Positions 23,870 to 36,493 of a stretch of 64,000 nt of DNA are shown piece after piece (position 1 is the first letter of the stretch; each line of letters opens with the position of its first letter). The stretch covers positions 3,038,001-3,102,000 of the forward strand of contig JACONQ010000006.1 of assembly GCA_014281115.1 (NCBI GenBank), given 5' to 3'. Made by a program: the position numbers and the translations under genes. The notes beneath the pieces are model-generated. The model did no database searches, was not told the origin of the DNA, and saw only the letters and a list, made by a program, of their open reading frames with translations. Source of the DNA: Laburnicola sp. R22_1. Its lineage: Eukaryota; Ascomycota; Dothideomycetes; Pleosporales; Didymosphaeriaceae.

Positions 23870-25449
23870 AACACTCAAGCGGTCGCTGAAGTCTTCTACG
23901 CAGCTGGCGTCAATGGATGGAGTGTTGTCGCCCATTGCAAAAAGGGGTGACTTGTCCTAGATAGTCGCAATTATTGAAGATCTTCGTCGTGTGGAGATTC
24001 TAACCAAGGTCAAGTCCGCACCATACACAGAGAGGAGTAAAACAGGAGGCACTAAAACCTAGTACCTAACACACAGTGGTGGTAACAAAATATACACAAA
24101 ATAACGATGATTTCGTCGTCGACGTTCTGCGACAGTAGCAATTATAAGCCTTCTTTCAACCGTCCCAGAAATTCAGAAAATGATTCGGCCTGGGGGAAGT
24201 CTTCGTGGAACCGATTCTTTTCGATAAGTCGTGGATAGTGCTATCATGATCTCTCGGTATCTAGTGCTAATCAATGGCATCACGCGTCGTTCTTTTTGTA
24301 GTCGAAAGATGTTCCAACGGGTGTAAGGATTTGCAAGGATACGGACTGCGAGTTGTAATAGTGCTGTTACATGTCAGCCAGTGATTCCAGAATATGATCA
24401 GCCTCGCGTAAAGCCGGTCTTGTGAATGGCGCTCTACACGTGACTGCGGAGCCCTCAGCCTGGCCAGCTGCACTGGAACCGGCCTGCTGAGGTTCTGTTG
24501 GTCCGTTGGTTCGGCGACGGTGTACACTTTGTGCATGTCGTGTATTCCACAGCTCATGTTCCACGACATGGAAACATAAACTACGTCGTTCACACGGGCA
24601 AGGCCAATTCAATATAAGATGCGCTACTGTGCCGCATCTCGCCAAGCTTGCCGGTCATCTACACTCTCAATTCACAGATCTTTATGGCATTCTCTGGCGA
24701 TGCCTTTTATTCTCTGGAATATATCGAATGACACGTTTTGTGATGTCGCGTAAGAGCCAACTAGGTCTATGGAGGTGGGGAAAACATGCCTCCCAGTCCA
24801 GTGTATGAAATGCGCCATCATCGCGCTGGGGGCTGCGTGTATTGGTCTTTCGATTGTTAGAAGACGCAGATAGATGACACGCAGTAATCGCTAGTGGGGT
24901 ACATCGAGGTGCACATAGAAGAGGTTAGAATAGAAATGGTCCGCTACCGTCATTAGTCCCACATATTGCCGCCGCTACGGATGTGCCGATGCAACGGCGT
25001 GTCGTTCCGCGACGGTCCCAGGGTTCAAGCTGCTACCCCGCAGGGTCACGGGCGCAGTCCCGGATTATTATTCTCGACCGGGCAAAAAGCTTCGAGTGAA
25101 TGATAACGGTTCGAACGCTGCACGACTCAAAAATGAGTGAATCAAGATGGTCCAGTCTTGATAGGATCTGGCCAGCCGTTGTGCGCTCGTTGCAATGTTG
25201 TCAGAATGACCCTAATACCCAGATAAGACGCATGACGGGTAAGCATAGACGATATGTAAAGTTCTTGCTGTTGGGTGTACCATCGGAATGATAACCGTGT
25301 GCCTATATCTAGACAGCTCCAGAGGAATCTTTTCCATGCTCTTTAGCCTGCTGCTTTGTAGTCCATATCGTTGCCGTTAATTCTGGTGATTCTGAACGCT
25401 CCTGCGAGACTTCCCCGGGTCGTCTTTTCACTGCAGTTCTGCCAGTACC
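23870..25449. other. Gene-poor stretch with dispersed repeat
   Basis: About 1.6 kb. It contains one copy of the repeat described separately at 23973-24140. The rest holds only short unsupported frames. Confidence 0.4.
23973..24140 (+). repeat. Dispersed repeat, less mutated copy
   Basis: This segment, starting ATTGAAGATCTTCGTCGTG, matches the reverse complement of about 31545-31719. The differences are mostly C/T and G/A, and six CG dinucleotides here are all TA in the other copy. It could be part of an LTR or another old transposon; no coding region is seen next to it. Confidence 0.8.
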
Positions 25450-27280
25450 ATGCAACGCTCACTCGGGCAATCCACAAACGACTTGACTCGGGTTGACAGT
25501 CCGTACAACGATCCAGATCTCGACATCGACGTACTGTGCATCGGTGCCGGTTTCGCTGGCTGTTACCTCCTCCACACCCTTCGAAAAGTGGGATTCGCAG
25601 TAAAGGTCGTAGAAGCAGGCTCAGACTTTGGTGGCGTGTGGCACTGGAACTCATATCCAGGAGCGCGTGTCGATTCGCAGTGGCCGATCTACGCGCTCAA
25701 CATCCCAGAGATATACGAGAACTGGACCTGGACGGAACATTATCCCGGTGGGTGACTCAATACGCGTAGCGTTTTTGAGATGCGGACTGACCCTCTAGGT
25801 CATGCGGAGCTGAAGCGGTATTTTCAATTTGTGGGCCAGAAGCTTGACCTTCGTAAAGATGTGGAGTTCAACAAGAAGGTCGTGAGCGCTGATTGGGACG
25901 AGGATATGAAAGGCTGGAAGGTGCGATGCGAAGACGGCTTCCTAGTGCACACCAAATACCTCATCGCCGGCATCGGGTTTGCGGCCAAACGCTACTTCCC
26001 AGACTGGCCAGGCCTCGACTCATTCAAAGGCGTGATGCATCACTCGAGCTTTTGGCCACAAGAGGGTGTCGATGTGCGAGGGAAGAAGGTCGCTGTAGCT
26101 GGTACCGGGGCAACCGGAGTGCAGCTCGCGCAAGCGTTGGCGAAGCAGGTAGGCGAAGATGGGTCTTTGACGGTGCTGCAGCGGACGCCTAATACAGCGT
26201 GTCCCATGCGTCAGAAGAAGATCTCGAAAGAAAAGGATGCAGAGATGAAGGCGAGATTGGCCGAGGTGTTCAAGGAGAGGTTGGTTCACGAGGGTGGCCT
26301 TTTGTACAGCAATAGGAAAGAGATGAAGACGTTTGACCATTCGACGGAGGAGATTGAGAGCTTTTTCGAGGATCTGTGGGCGAAGGTGAGTCGCGTCATC
26401 CTCTTGAGCAACGAGTACGTTGACTGGCTCCGCGACTAGGGCGGCTTCCGTTTCTTCGCGAACACCTATGGGGACATGTTACTGGACAAGAAAGCCAATG
26501 ACGTAGCATACGAGTTCTGGGTGAGAAAGGTAATAAGCATTGCCGCCGTGTATAACGCGACGGTATCTGACAGCACAGACTCGCGCAAGAATCAACGACC
26601 CGAAGAAGAAGGACATACTAGCGCCACTGAGCCCACTTCATGTGTTTGGAGGAAGGAGACCATCCCTAGAGCAAGACTACTACGAGCAATTTAACAAGCC
26701 AAACGTCCATGTGCTCGACCTACGGACCACTCCCATCGAAGACATGGTACCGGAAGGCGTCCGAACCGCAGACGGACAAGTGCATGAGTTTGATGTTATT
26801 GCTCTAGCCACAGGGTATGACAGCATCACGGGAGGGTTAAAAGACATTGATTTTCGAGGCTCAAGTGGCGAGTTGCTCCGCGACAAGTGGGAGAAGGGCA
26901 CGTGGACCCATCTCGGTATGGCCACATGCTCGTTTCCCAACTTCTTCTTCTTGTACGGCCCACAAGGTCCCACGGCACACGCCAACGGTCCGAGCTGCGT
27001 CGAAGTGCAGGCAGACTGGATAGTAGACGTGCTCAAGTACATGCGGGACGAGGGCAAGACGAAGCTCGACGCCACAGCGGAGGCAGAGCAGGAGTGGAGG
27101 AAGCTGGTCCATGATCTCAGCGCGCCATCGCTCCGACACAATGTGCCAAACTGGTACAACGGCGGTAACGTGCCCGGGAAGCCTACCGAGCCGCTCAACT
27201 ACGCTGGAGGCCTTCCCCAATACATTCGCACCATAGCAGATGTTCGACACCAAGGCATGAAGGGATTCCAGGTTAGCTGA
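25450..27280 (+). CDS. Baeyer-Villiger monooxygenase (FAD/NADPH-dependent)
   Basis: ATG at 25450 (MQRSLGQSTNDL). Introns at 25748-25798, 26386-26439 and 26530-26578 give 558 residues ending KGFQVS. The first Rossmann motif GAGFAG is near residue 36, followed by the conserved GGVWHWNSYPGARVD. The type I Baeyer-Villiger fingerprint FxGxxxHxxxW is intact as FKGVMHHSSFW, and the second Rossmann motif is GTGATGVQ. ATGYD near the C-terminal third is also typical. Such enzymes insert oxygen next to a ketone to form esters or lactones, in the cytosol. It stands alone between gene-poor stretches; it may serve one of the two flanking clusters or act in catabolism of cyclic or aryl ketones. Confidence 0.93.
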
Positions 27281-28662
27281 CGACGATGCTCATGCGCTAG
27301 GATTCGGAACAGTCTTCTCCATGGTGGTGGTAGCTGGGACGAGCATGCTTCTACCTGGCCGGGCGTGGGTCTAGGAAGCAGCTCTGGAATCATCCATGGA
27401 TGGTCCAATGGTATAGCGATCACATGGAAGGTAATGACGGCATCGCCGTAGGTAGAGTGAAGCGCAGGTTTTTTTGGAACAAGCCGCACGCTATGGAGGG
27501 GCCATGTGTGATGTTGAGACTTGACGTTGGATTTTCGTGCCTCAGACATGGAAGGTGCCGCAAGATGATGCTCGTAACAGGTCCTCGTCGCAGGTCTATG
27601 CAGGCACCACCGCTGGGAGCGGCTCGTGCTACGACAATGCAGGGCCGAAATAGGTCTCTCTCTGAGCACAAGCGCTCAGCATGTCGTGGACGGTGCTGGC
27701 TGGAGGAGAGGCCCAGCTGTCGACAGCCGTGAGCGTTCTCCGTGTCTCGAGGGCGAGAGCCGTGAGGGGACGAAAGGCAGCACGTGTGAGGCGAGGCCGC
27801 AGCAAACAGCACCGGCGAGGGTAGCGAGCTGCCGTTCTGGCCATGGTGCGGGCAAAGGTCAAACGCGAGCGCCGTGAAGGCCGGCGCTGATTGGCTTTGC
27901 GGGGCGAAACAAATGCACCGGAAATGGCGAGCCGCGCAGGGAACGAGCAACACCACGACCAGCCAGGAGGCCTCACCCGTCGTGCGCCGCCCGTGCCTCA
28001 TCACCACCCACGCTCCCTTTGCGCCCGCTGCCAGCACGCAGACGCCCGCCCTGCATTCACTCTCCGCTCTCATCGCGCCTCTCTCCTTCGCGCCTTCCGA
28101 CCCCGCACGGCGGTGCCTTCCCCACGCGCCTTCGCGCCTGCCGCTCTCTACCCATTCACCTCACCAACGCCAATTGACCACAGACCGTCACGCTGACGGC
28201 CGGTATTCACCGCGCGGCAACAATAGCGACGCCGCTCCTGTCGAACGCATCAACAGCGCACTCTCGGTGCTATTAGAGCTGCCAGCGCGCTCGGCATCGA
28301 CCCATCCGCTGTCGAAACATTCCAAGCATCGCGCACCTCAAGGCTCAAACCGAAGCTGCGCCGTCGCACCATGCGCAACACCCACGCCTAGCACCCCGAC
28401 CCACCCCACTCCCCAGCTCACTGTCTCTACCCGTCTAAAGGCTTCCCTGTCCCTCTTTTCACGTCACCAGTGGTGCTGCAGCAGGTCTGTCACCACCGAC
28501 ACCCACACCCACAACGAAGCTCTTACCAACTGTCCACGGTCTTTTCCGCGCCTCTGCTACTACCGCCTCCCCTCGATGCCGGTATAGCCCACGTCGCTCG
28601 TTGAACACAGCTGGCTGGCAACTCACACCGTTGAGCCGAGATACTAATACACAATAACCGCA
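27281..28662. other. Intergenic region upstream of the KCH gene
   Basis: About 1.4 kb. A plus-strand frame of 237 codons (27874-28587) is rich in Pro, Ser, Thr and His with no motif and overlaps a minus-strand frame of similar quality; both look like chance frames in a C-rich promoter and 5' leader. Pyrimidine-rich tracts near 28350-28560 would fit a strong fungal promoter. Confidence 0.4.
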
Positions 28663-30713
28663 ATGGGGTGCTGCGGCGACCGCGAGAAGGGCCTCACTGT
28701 CACCGAACAGCAGAAGTGGGCCTACATTGTACGTCGATGCATCCGACGCCTCGGAGCGCGTGCTGACTTCTACAGACACTCTCTGATTTCAAGTCGACGT
28801 CCTGCCTCACGCCCTTCTCCTACATCTGGCTGTGGATCCTCGTCATTATCTCGGGCGCCGTCTACGCTGCCGATGCTTTCACCGCCGTCAATTTGCTCGC
28901 TTTCAACAAGTGGTCGAGCCAGGTGAAGCCCAAGATCGACTTTGATATAACCAAGTGGATCTTTGCCGTCTGCATCATCGTCTCCTACGTCTTCCTGGCC
29001 TACCGATGGTTCCGTGCCATTCGCGTCTTGCGCTCTGGTGGAGTCGCCGAGTGCTACCTGGAGCCGCTTGCTGCCGCCTTCCAGAGTCTACGCATAACCA
29101 AGGAGGGCCAGGGATGGCGGCGCTTCCTGGTCTTCGCCGAACTGACAAAGAGTAAGAAGGGCGTGGACTACATTGCCCTCTTCGTTTACTTCCAGTTCAA
29201 AGGTATGGTCTCCAGAGTCTTGCTGTAGTCGCCTCTAACGTGGATAGGCGCTTTGATCATCATCCTCGCTCAAGGCCCACGAATTGCCATCAACGCCATG
29301 ACCCTGTGGGCTGTCATGCAAGCCCAGCTGATTCCCGAAGGAGACAATGCCGCGCCCAAGGGACAGTCGCCCGTCGCGCAGTTCTTCATCAACATTCAAA
29401 CCATGGTCCAGAACGGAAACAAGCAGGAGACCGTCATCTACTTCACCATGTTGTTTGCTTTGGTCATTTGGGTCATCGCCGCCCTGTCACTCTTGCTCTC
29501 CGTCCTCTTTTACGTGTTTTTCTTGTGGCATTACATCCCCAAGGCTGATGGGGGTTTGACCGGATATTGCCGGAGAAAGATTGAAACCCGTCTCGAACGC
29601 ATCGTGAGCAAGAAGATCAAGAAGGCTCTTGAAAAGCAGGATCTCAAGCGCAGGAAAGAAGAGCGCGAGGGACGGAAGAAGGGAGGAGGCGAGGCGCGCA
29701 TGCCCACGCTGCCGAAGCTCGATGGACCAGACGACGACAGCTCATCGATATACTCCGGTGTTACGCAGTCAGATACGTTCAGCACCGCAACTACGCTCCC
29801 ACCGTACGCTTCCAACGCACCGTCTCGAACGAACACGATGGACACAGCGAAGACGGTCGCAATGAAACCATCGTTGCCATCTCTAAGCGAAAGACCAGTA
29901 CCCACCCGTTCTAACACGCAAGTCACGTCTTTCTCCACCTCCAGCTACGGCTCCAACGCACCACTCCTTAACAAGGCGGCAGACATGGGTGATACCTCTC
30001 CTTTGCCCCCCATGCCCGAGCTGGATCCCAGTAGGGATTACTTCAGTGGGCCACCTGGTATGCGACCACCGCCCAACGGAATGCCAGGTCAGCCGCCACG
30101 TGCTGTTCATAACATGCTCCCGCCTGTGGACACTAGTTTCAGCGGCCGGGACTCCCCTGCGCCTCGGTTGACTTCGTCTCCTGCTCCTCCCTATAACTAC
30201 CATGGCCTGCCAACAGCGCGTGGCAACCCACCATATCCCACTCGTGGACCTGGAGCTCCATCCATGAGCGGTTCTGCGTTTTCTCCGTACGAAAACCGTG
30301 ATCCGACAATGGGTCCGACGTACGAGCTGTCCCCTGTAGAGCGTAACGCGGCTGGCAATGACTCCCAGCCCTACTACACGAACCCCAACGATTCGGACGA
30401 TTACCAACCGATCCGACTTACCGACTCTCTTCGATCCGGCTCCCCGGCACCGATGCAGAGCTCAGGACCACCTTCCAGGGCTGGCACAGCACCTCTGTCA
30501 AATCCTCGAGCCGGACTGCCACCTTCTTTGCAGCTGGCTATTCAACGACGCGAGGCGTCCCAGCCCCTCCGGAACCAAGGTACGCTCGATCCGCAGCAGC
30601 GCAGTGTTACTGCGCCCCTCGGTCGGCCTGGCTGGGGACAGGGACCGGATAGGGAGCCCATGGGAAGGAGCAACACGACCTCACCAGGACCCCAAGGCTA
30701 CAACGGATACTAA
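28663..30713 (+). CDS. KCH1-family low-affinity potassium channel-like membrane protein
   Basis: ATG at 28663 (MGCCGDREKGLT). Introns near 28730-28776 and 29201-29248 connect to TLSDFKS and GALIIILAQGPR. The N-terminal half contains several membrane segments (for example YIWLWILVIISGAVYA and WIFAVCIIVSYVFLAYRW; later LFALVIWVIAALSLLLS) and a long C-terminal cytosolic tail rich in Pro, Ser, Gly and Asn with charged Lys/Arg-Glu repeats after the last helix. MGCCG could be a lipidated N-terminus (Gly/Cys). The family includes yeast Kch1 and Prm6, plasma-membrane proteins promoting K+ influx coupled to calcium signalling. The gene is intact and probably a conserved core gene separating the two accessory regions. 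Confidence 0.88.
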
Positions 30714-32085
30714 GCATCCCTCACCTTTTCTATCTTCATAACATTCATTGAAGACCCATTTTCCTTTACGACTCATGCCACGACGACCGCTGCGGCATTG
30801 TGGCATCTTTTGCATACATTTGCATTTACCGGCGTTCAATTCTGATCCTAGAAGGAACCAACCACCTTTTTCCTTACTACCTACTCTTTTACGATGGCGA
30901 TTTCTCTCAACGAGGTGATGTGATGCGAGAGAGGTTTGATGATACACACTTGTTCGAGATACCCTTCGCCGCTGGTATCGAGCTTTCTTTCGCTGGTTTT
31001 CTTCTCGGTGGAGGCGGCTTTGCGATCTGAATGAAAAAGGTGCTTTTGGACGTTGATGAGGGGGTTGCAGTGGCGCGGTGGGAAGGGAAGGCCTGGCTCA
31101 GCATGGAATAGCTGGGCTTGGCTTGGTGGGAATGTCTTTGTACTATATAGTGAGATGTCTAGATAGAGACAATGGAGCTGTATGACTCTGCTGATTGTCT
31201 TCGGTTCGGTTGTTGAATAGTGATGTGATGTCGTGCGTTTGGCTTTGGAACGCGTCCTAAGATCCTTAGGTGTCTGTGTGGGTGCGTTGCTATGGTACTT
31301 GGATGGATTGCAGAGTTTGAGAGTAGCTAGCGAGCGAAAGTCGCGATCGACTGTTGGATAGGTGGGTGGTAGGTTTAGATCAGAGATATGTAGGGAGAGC
31401 GCATGGTTGAGCGTGCCATCGCCCACACTGCTCCCGCGGTTGCGACTCCGCGGTCCACTGCGGCTCTCTAACAGTCCACTAGTTAAGAGATAATATATAA
31501 CTTAGTTATGCTAAATAGCAGACTATCTATTAACCACTATTAATAATACTACTATATAAAATATTAATAATAAAATTATTATTATTTTATATATATTTTG
31601 TTACTACTACTGTATACTACTAGTAGGTACTAGGTTTTAGTGCCTTCTATTTTACTCCTCTCTGTATATGGTGCGGATTCGACCTTGGTTAGAATCTTAA
31701 CACGACGAAGATCTTCAATGTAGGGAGAGGGCTACGCTACTATTAGCCTGGGCGTAGTGTATGTGTATGTGAAGAGAGAGATTACACAGTTTTCAAGGGC
31801 GAGTGCGCGGGGAGTGGGTTTCGCGATGTTGGTCATGTTGTGGGCTAGGGGATAGGATGGTGGTGATGGTGATGGTGACTGGGGGCTGGGAGGAGGAGGA
31901 GGCATGGCAACGTTTCGTCGGCTTTTAAATGAGTACTTCTTCGGCAGCTGGATAATAATCAATGACTTGAGTCCAGCCGATCGCGAGGGTGCTCCCGTTT
32001 TATCGTTCACTGGGGTTGGCATCAATGCCAGTCTGAACACGGCATTACTAGTAAATTTATCCTAGCAGCTTTCATTGATGTAAAT
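30714..32085. other. Intergenic region with AT-rich RIP-like block
   Basis: The first 0.7 kb is the 3' flank of the KCH gene. An abrupt AT-rich block runs from about 31480 to 31640; it is the mutated part of the dispersed repeat. A GTGATG-type simple repeat lies at about 31857-31880. No gene is supported. Confidence 0.5.
31545..31719 (-). repeat. Dispersed repeat, RIP-like mutated copy
   Basis: In reverse complement this segment aligns with 23973-24140. Where the other copy has CG dinucleotides this copy has TA at all six positions checked, creating the AT-rich block. One short indel and a few other changes are present. Confidence 0.8.
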
Positions 32086-33995
32086 CTATACGCGGCTATC
32101 TATTAGACCTGGCAGATGCTCCTCTGTATAAGCCAAGACCTCGTCCACGTTCCCAACAAACTCAACATAACAGTCCGGCCGCATAAGCACGGCATATTGC
32201 TCTGCTCTCTTTATCCATGAACAGCCAAACGCATCTGGATGGACCTCTGGTTCAATCAAAGCCTCACTCTTTCTCTCCACGCCTACATTCCTAGCTTTCA
32301 AGTCTGTTAACCTCAATAACGTTATGAATTCCGGTTTCTGGACCTCAACGGTTATCCTTGAGGGTCCAACCAGGACGAGAAGGTACCGCCCATAGGTGAG
32401 CTTCTGGTACAGTCGCACCGCATCGCCCTTTGAGTCACTGAGCCAGAGATCTGGTGCTCTGTGGCCGGCCTTCCAGACTCCATGCTCTGATTCCCTTACA
32501 AGTGGAGATGAGAGTCCAGAGTACTGCACACCCATCCCTGTGATAAAGCCAGCGTTCTTTTCGATGAGGTCAACGTATCCCTTTGCATCAGCCAATGTGC
32601 TGCGAACGAGCTTGGCTGCTACATCAATCACTCCTCTTGCCGTCTCTCGCCGCTCGGTGTCATAGCTCGAGAGGATAGAACTAGAGCTGGAAGGAGGGAG
32701 CGAGGGGCACCGAAGGTTGAAGTAGAGACGCCAGATCAAGCTGAAGGCGTCGGAGAGTCCGGTGTTCATGCCTTGCCCGCCATTCACTGAATGTACGTGG
32801 GCTGCATCGCCAGCGAGGATGAAGGGACCAGCGGGGGTGGGGTGAATGAAGGTTGATGCTACGCGTTCTTTGACTGTGAAACGTGTTAGTACTCGATGTA
32901 CACAAGATCGAAGATTCAATGACCGACTCTCAAATTTGCTGAACCACTCAACATGTGTAAACTCGACTGCATGCGGTGCCATATGAGTTCGTATCGATGC
33001 TTCGGTCTTTTCCTGTGTAATTTCGCCGTCAAGCAGAACGTAGAATCGCTGCATGCCGCGCTCACTGCAGTCGAACCCATTAGTATGAATCTGAATCTTC
33101 CAGCTGTCGAAGCGTACCGTGGGATCCACGCCATTCTTGACTCGCCATCCACTTCCAGTGTCACGATCTCCCTCGTCACCGGAAACGTAGTATCGATCCA
33201 GCAGTCCAGCACTGCCCAAACCATATTTGGTTTTGTCCCCTCCCAATCAATGCCCAGCTTGTTCCGCATGAAGCTGCGGGCTCCATCAGCAGCGAGACAA
33301 TACTTTGCATGCACTGTACGCTTCGCTGTCTCTACCGTCACGCTCAGCGGCGAGGTCGTGTGAGAGAACGAGCGCGCTGGTTCGTCATAGTGGATCGGAA
33401 CATCGATGTGTGAAGCAAAGTGGCGTTCGATGTAGGGTTGTCCGATCATAAGGAGATTGTTGTAGAAAGTGTGCGGAATCCCGTTCCACCATTTGCTTTG
33501 CTGGCTTGTGAACTCTCCATGCGCATAAGTGGCGCTTGCTTTTTTGAAGGTCAGGATGGTGACTTGATATGGTCTATAGCAGTTGACTTACTATTGCACT
33601 TGACGCCTCGGTTTAGAAACTCTCCTAAGATGCCTGCGTCTTTTTGGGGGTTCGGCGCGTTGCTGGCTACTTCCAGGTATTGCTGTGTGCGAGCGGTGAT
33701 TGCATCTGCACCACCAACTTCCAGAGCACCTTGCTTTGCATCAAGGACGCATACGCTCAGACCGACTTGTCGTGCTAGTAACGCTGATAGGAGCCCTGTC
33801 GGTCCAGCTGCTGCAAATTAGTAACTTGGTGTATCTAGCTGGAACCTCTTGCGTTCACGTTGTGCGCTGTCAAAGCATGAAGACAGAGCACTCACCTCCT
33901 ATGATAACCAAGTCAACCTCAGTGATTGGTTTGGCAGACATTGAAAGAGGTGGATTGGTATGAACGCCGTTGCTGAAATCTTCGAGAACAGCCAT
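32086..33995 (-). CDS. FAD-dependent aromatic hydroxylase (phenol 2-monooxygenase-like)
   Basis: ATG at 33995 (MAVLEDFSNGVH) is in frame with a second Met at 33941; either could be used. Four introns are needed: about 33890-33810, 33590-33560, a 52-nt intron near 33130-33080 ending GACTGCAG, and a 54-nt intron near 32935-32880 that has no stop. With these the protein is about 600 residues. The N-terminal FAD motif reads VIIGAAGPTG across the first intron. The second FAD motif is GDAAHVHSVNGGQGMNTG. A thioredoxin-like C-terminal domain follows, as in phenol hydroxylases. It should hydroxylate a phenol-like or related aromatic substrate with NADPH and O2. It sits in tandem with the MFS gene and near the isocyanide synthase, suggesting a tailoring role. 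Confidence 0.88.
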
Positions 33996-35165
33996 AGTCG
34001 CAGCTGAGAATCTGCGATAGAGCAGTATTCAATACACCTTGTCGCGCGAGGTGTGATGTTTCAGCAGTCTTCGATCTAGCGCAATCTGAAGGTTTTTGGA
34101 CCCACCTACACCGCCTCACACGTGTGCATGATAGTCCTAATTATAATTGATACTACCTAGGTACTACGGATCATTTCCGCAGCTTACCAAGTCCTTGTCC
34201 TTGTTATGTCACTCCCATCTGGTGGTGGCCACAGGACCCTAATCAGGTAGTTTGCCGCCATGCTGCGCGCCTGGGCGTGAAAAATCGGATCCGGCCGAGA
34301 ATTCATGCTTGAGGGTCATTAGGTATTCGAATTCGGCTTGAATGGGCCTAGAATTAGCCACAGCCAAGACTAGACCTCGGTAAACTAAACAATCACCAAT
34401 AGGACACGCCTATTTAAGCCGAATGCTACTTCTTACTAGAGTAATACCCTCGGTAGAGCAGGTGAGCTTTGGGCGATTTCCACTTTAACTAATTACCCTC
34501 TAGACGCCGATATACAGGTCGGTCAAATCGCACTGCCTGTATGATGTTAAGCCACATAAGGTAGGTCTCACGCATACCTAGGTATTCGTGGCGGACAACG
34601 TTTGTTCACCGGCGATTGTCGCCATCAGGAAATGCGGGTGGTAGACTAATTGCCCTAGCATCAATAGCTTGTTTGCCGAGTGGCGGGCACTACTCGGGCC
34701 TTCTTCGTGAGAAGAATTACAAAGTAACCGTTGGGGCCGAGCATACGTCGGGAGTAACCCCTGTAGATATTCTAACCTTTGTTAGTATTAAGCGATAGGC
34801 AGTAATAGGCTAGAAGCGCTAATCCGCCAATCACAGCCTCGAAAATTACAGTTAGCACTAGCTGGGGTTACTCCCGACGTGGCGATATGCTGTAGATTAA
34901 CTGTAGATTAAATCCTCGGCAGTCGATGCTCGATGCGGACAGTTGCAATGTGCCCATACGAGCCCAAATCGACCGAAAAAAATTGGGTCTCACCCGCAGG
35001 TGAAGATCTCGCTCGTAGAGGACACCAGTTCGGGCGGAATCTTGGCCTGGGCGCGAAACGTGGGAATGGCACACTTGCCTTGGACACGCACGACACCTGC
35101 TAACAGTCACCCATATCGTCATATAACAATTCGATGTTTACGTAAATCGCTATCATTGCAAAAGT
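33996..35165. other. Intergenic stretch with a small inverted-repeat element
   Basis: About 1.2 kb between the hydroxylase start and the transporter stop. It contains a 136-bp structure with perfect 17-bp inverted ends (34745-34880) and is otherwise without a supported gene. Confidence 0.45.
34745..34880. repeat. MITE-like segment with 17-bp perfect terminal inverted repeats
   Basis: ACGTCGGGAGTAACCCC at 34745-34761 recurs as its exact reverse complement at 34864-34880. The inside is non-coding. No clear target duplication is seen, so a non-transposon hairpin remains possible. Confidence 0.5.
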
Positions 35166-36493
35166 CTACTTCTCCCCATCGGCTCGTACCGAGCTTTTCT
35201 TGCGACGGACGTTCAACGTCCAACAAGCTGCCAGTAGACAGCCACCTACGACGTTAAAAACTGCGCAGTAACTTGCAAGGCCTTTCCAACCTGAAAGAGT
35301 GTCCCGTTGTATCGCACCAGCGACAGGATTTCCAATCAAGCTTGCGACCGCATTGCCTGCAAACAGGACTCCAATCCTCCCTCCAAGTGTGCTCATGTCT
35401 TGAGTTAGGGTCGCCGCACTGGCTGGGATGAGGCTGATGACACTCCCACTAACGAAACCGTATGCGACAACCCAAACGACTAAGCCTGCGAGAGACGTCT
35501 CGATATACGTCCATCCTGCTGCTAGAGCACCACATGCGATTGCTGCTAGCGCTTGAGTGAGCACCGGACCGGAAACGAACTTGTCGGCGATGAAGTTGGG
35601 AACGATTCGACCGACTAGTCCGCCAGCATTCATGAAGCTGACTAGATAGTATGCGCTCAAGCCATGTAACGGAAAAGTGGTATCGCGTACCCAGGTGCTG
35701 ATATAGAAGTATGGGATGTAGATGCCCGCAAATGTAAAGAAGATGCCTGCGATTAATAGAGCATACGCAGAATCCCTCAAGCAACTGAACTGGTAAAGGG
35801 TGCGTTTGGCTGGATTTTTTGTCAAATCGGAACGCTGACGAATAAGCAGGCCTCCGACGCCAGTCGTAACCAGCACGACAAGTGCTGTTGCTCGCATAGC
35901 CCAGCTGAAGCCCACGCTGGCGAGGAGACGTCGCGTGAGTACTGGGTACACGATGCCACCGAGCGATGCGCCAGTATTGGCGAGACCGACGGCGACAGCA
36001 CGGTTTTGTGTGAAGTAGGTGGGCACGATCGCCGTGGAGGGAACAAGAAGCAAGCTCATTCCAAGGCCAGATAAGATGCCTTGCGAGAGTAGTACTTGAT
36101 AGTACACAGGACGATGTGCGCTTGTAAATTCTCCACTGAAGGACGTGAGCAGCAAGCCAAGGGTGACCAGCACACAGCCAATAAAGGACATGAGCTGTGC
36201 ATGGCCTCTGTCAACGAAGCCTCCGGTCGCAGAGCCGCAGGCCAACAGTAGGAAGATCTGGAGTGAGCCGATCCACGATATCGAAGAAGGTGTTGACAGC
36301 ACAGGATGGAATGAGCTGTAGTACTCTTGGAAGACCCCAAAAGCGTTGATCAGTCCCCTTCGCCCAATATCAGCTGAGAGCACTCTAAGATTCGATATAC
36401 TGAAGGTACTGACCATGAGTTGAACATGAGAAAGAACCCCGCGACGACTTGAACCCATGGTATGCTTCTTGATGCCATATTGACTGAGCTCAT
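35166..36493 (-). CDS. MFS transporter, monocarboxylate-porter (MCT) type
   Basis: The start chosen is ATG at 36493 (MSSVNMASRSIPW) because it places the first membrane helix, VQVVAGFFLMFNSW, near the N-terminus as in MCT proteins. One intron, 36413-36358, joins NSW to GLINAFGVFQEYY, a strongly conserved junction in fungal MCT-like proteins. The remainder has about twelve hydrophobic segments, including the MFS-like SGLGMSLLLVPSTAIVPTYF and a cytosolic loop rich in Lys/Arg after helix six. The protein has about 423 residues and ends SSVRADGEK. It is divergent to the isocyanide synthase (856 bp apart) and downstream of nothing else, so export of the cluster product or uptake of a precursor is the likely role. 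Confidence 0.9.

Noticed and set aside
27874..28587. 237-codon Pro/Ser/His-rich frame upstream of the KCH gene
   Set aside because: Low complexity, no domain, overlapped by an equal-quality frame on the other strand; fits a promoter/leader.
29883..30407. Minus-strand frame of 174 codons
   Set aside because: Antisense shadow of the KCH tail.
33080..33180. Apparent frameshift in the flavoprotein hydroxylase
   Set aside because: A normal GTACGC...GACTGCAG intron restores the reading frame with RERGMQRFYVLL.
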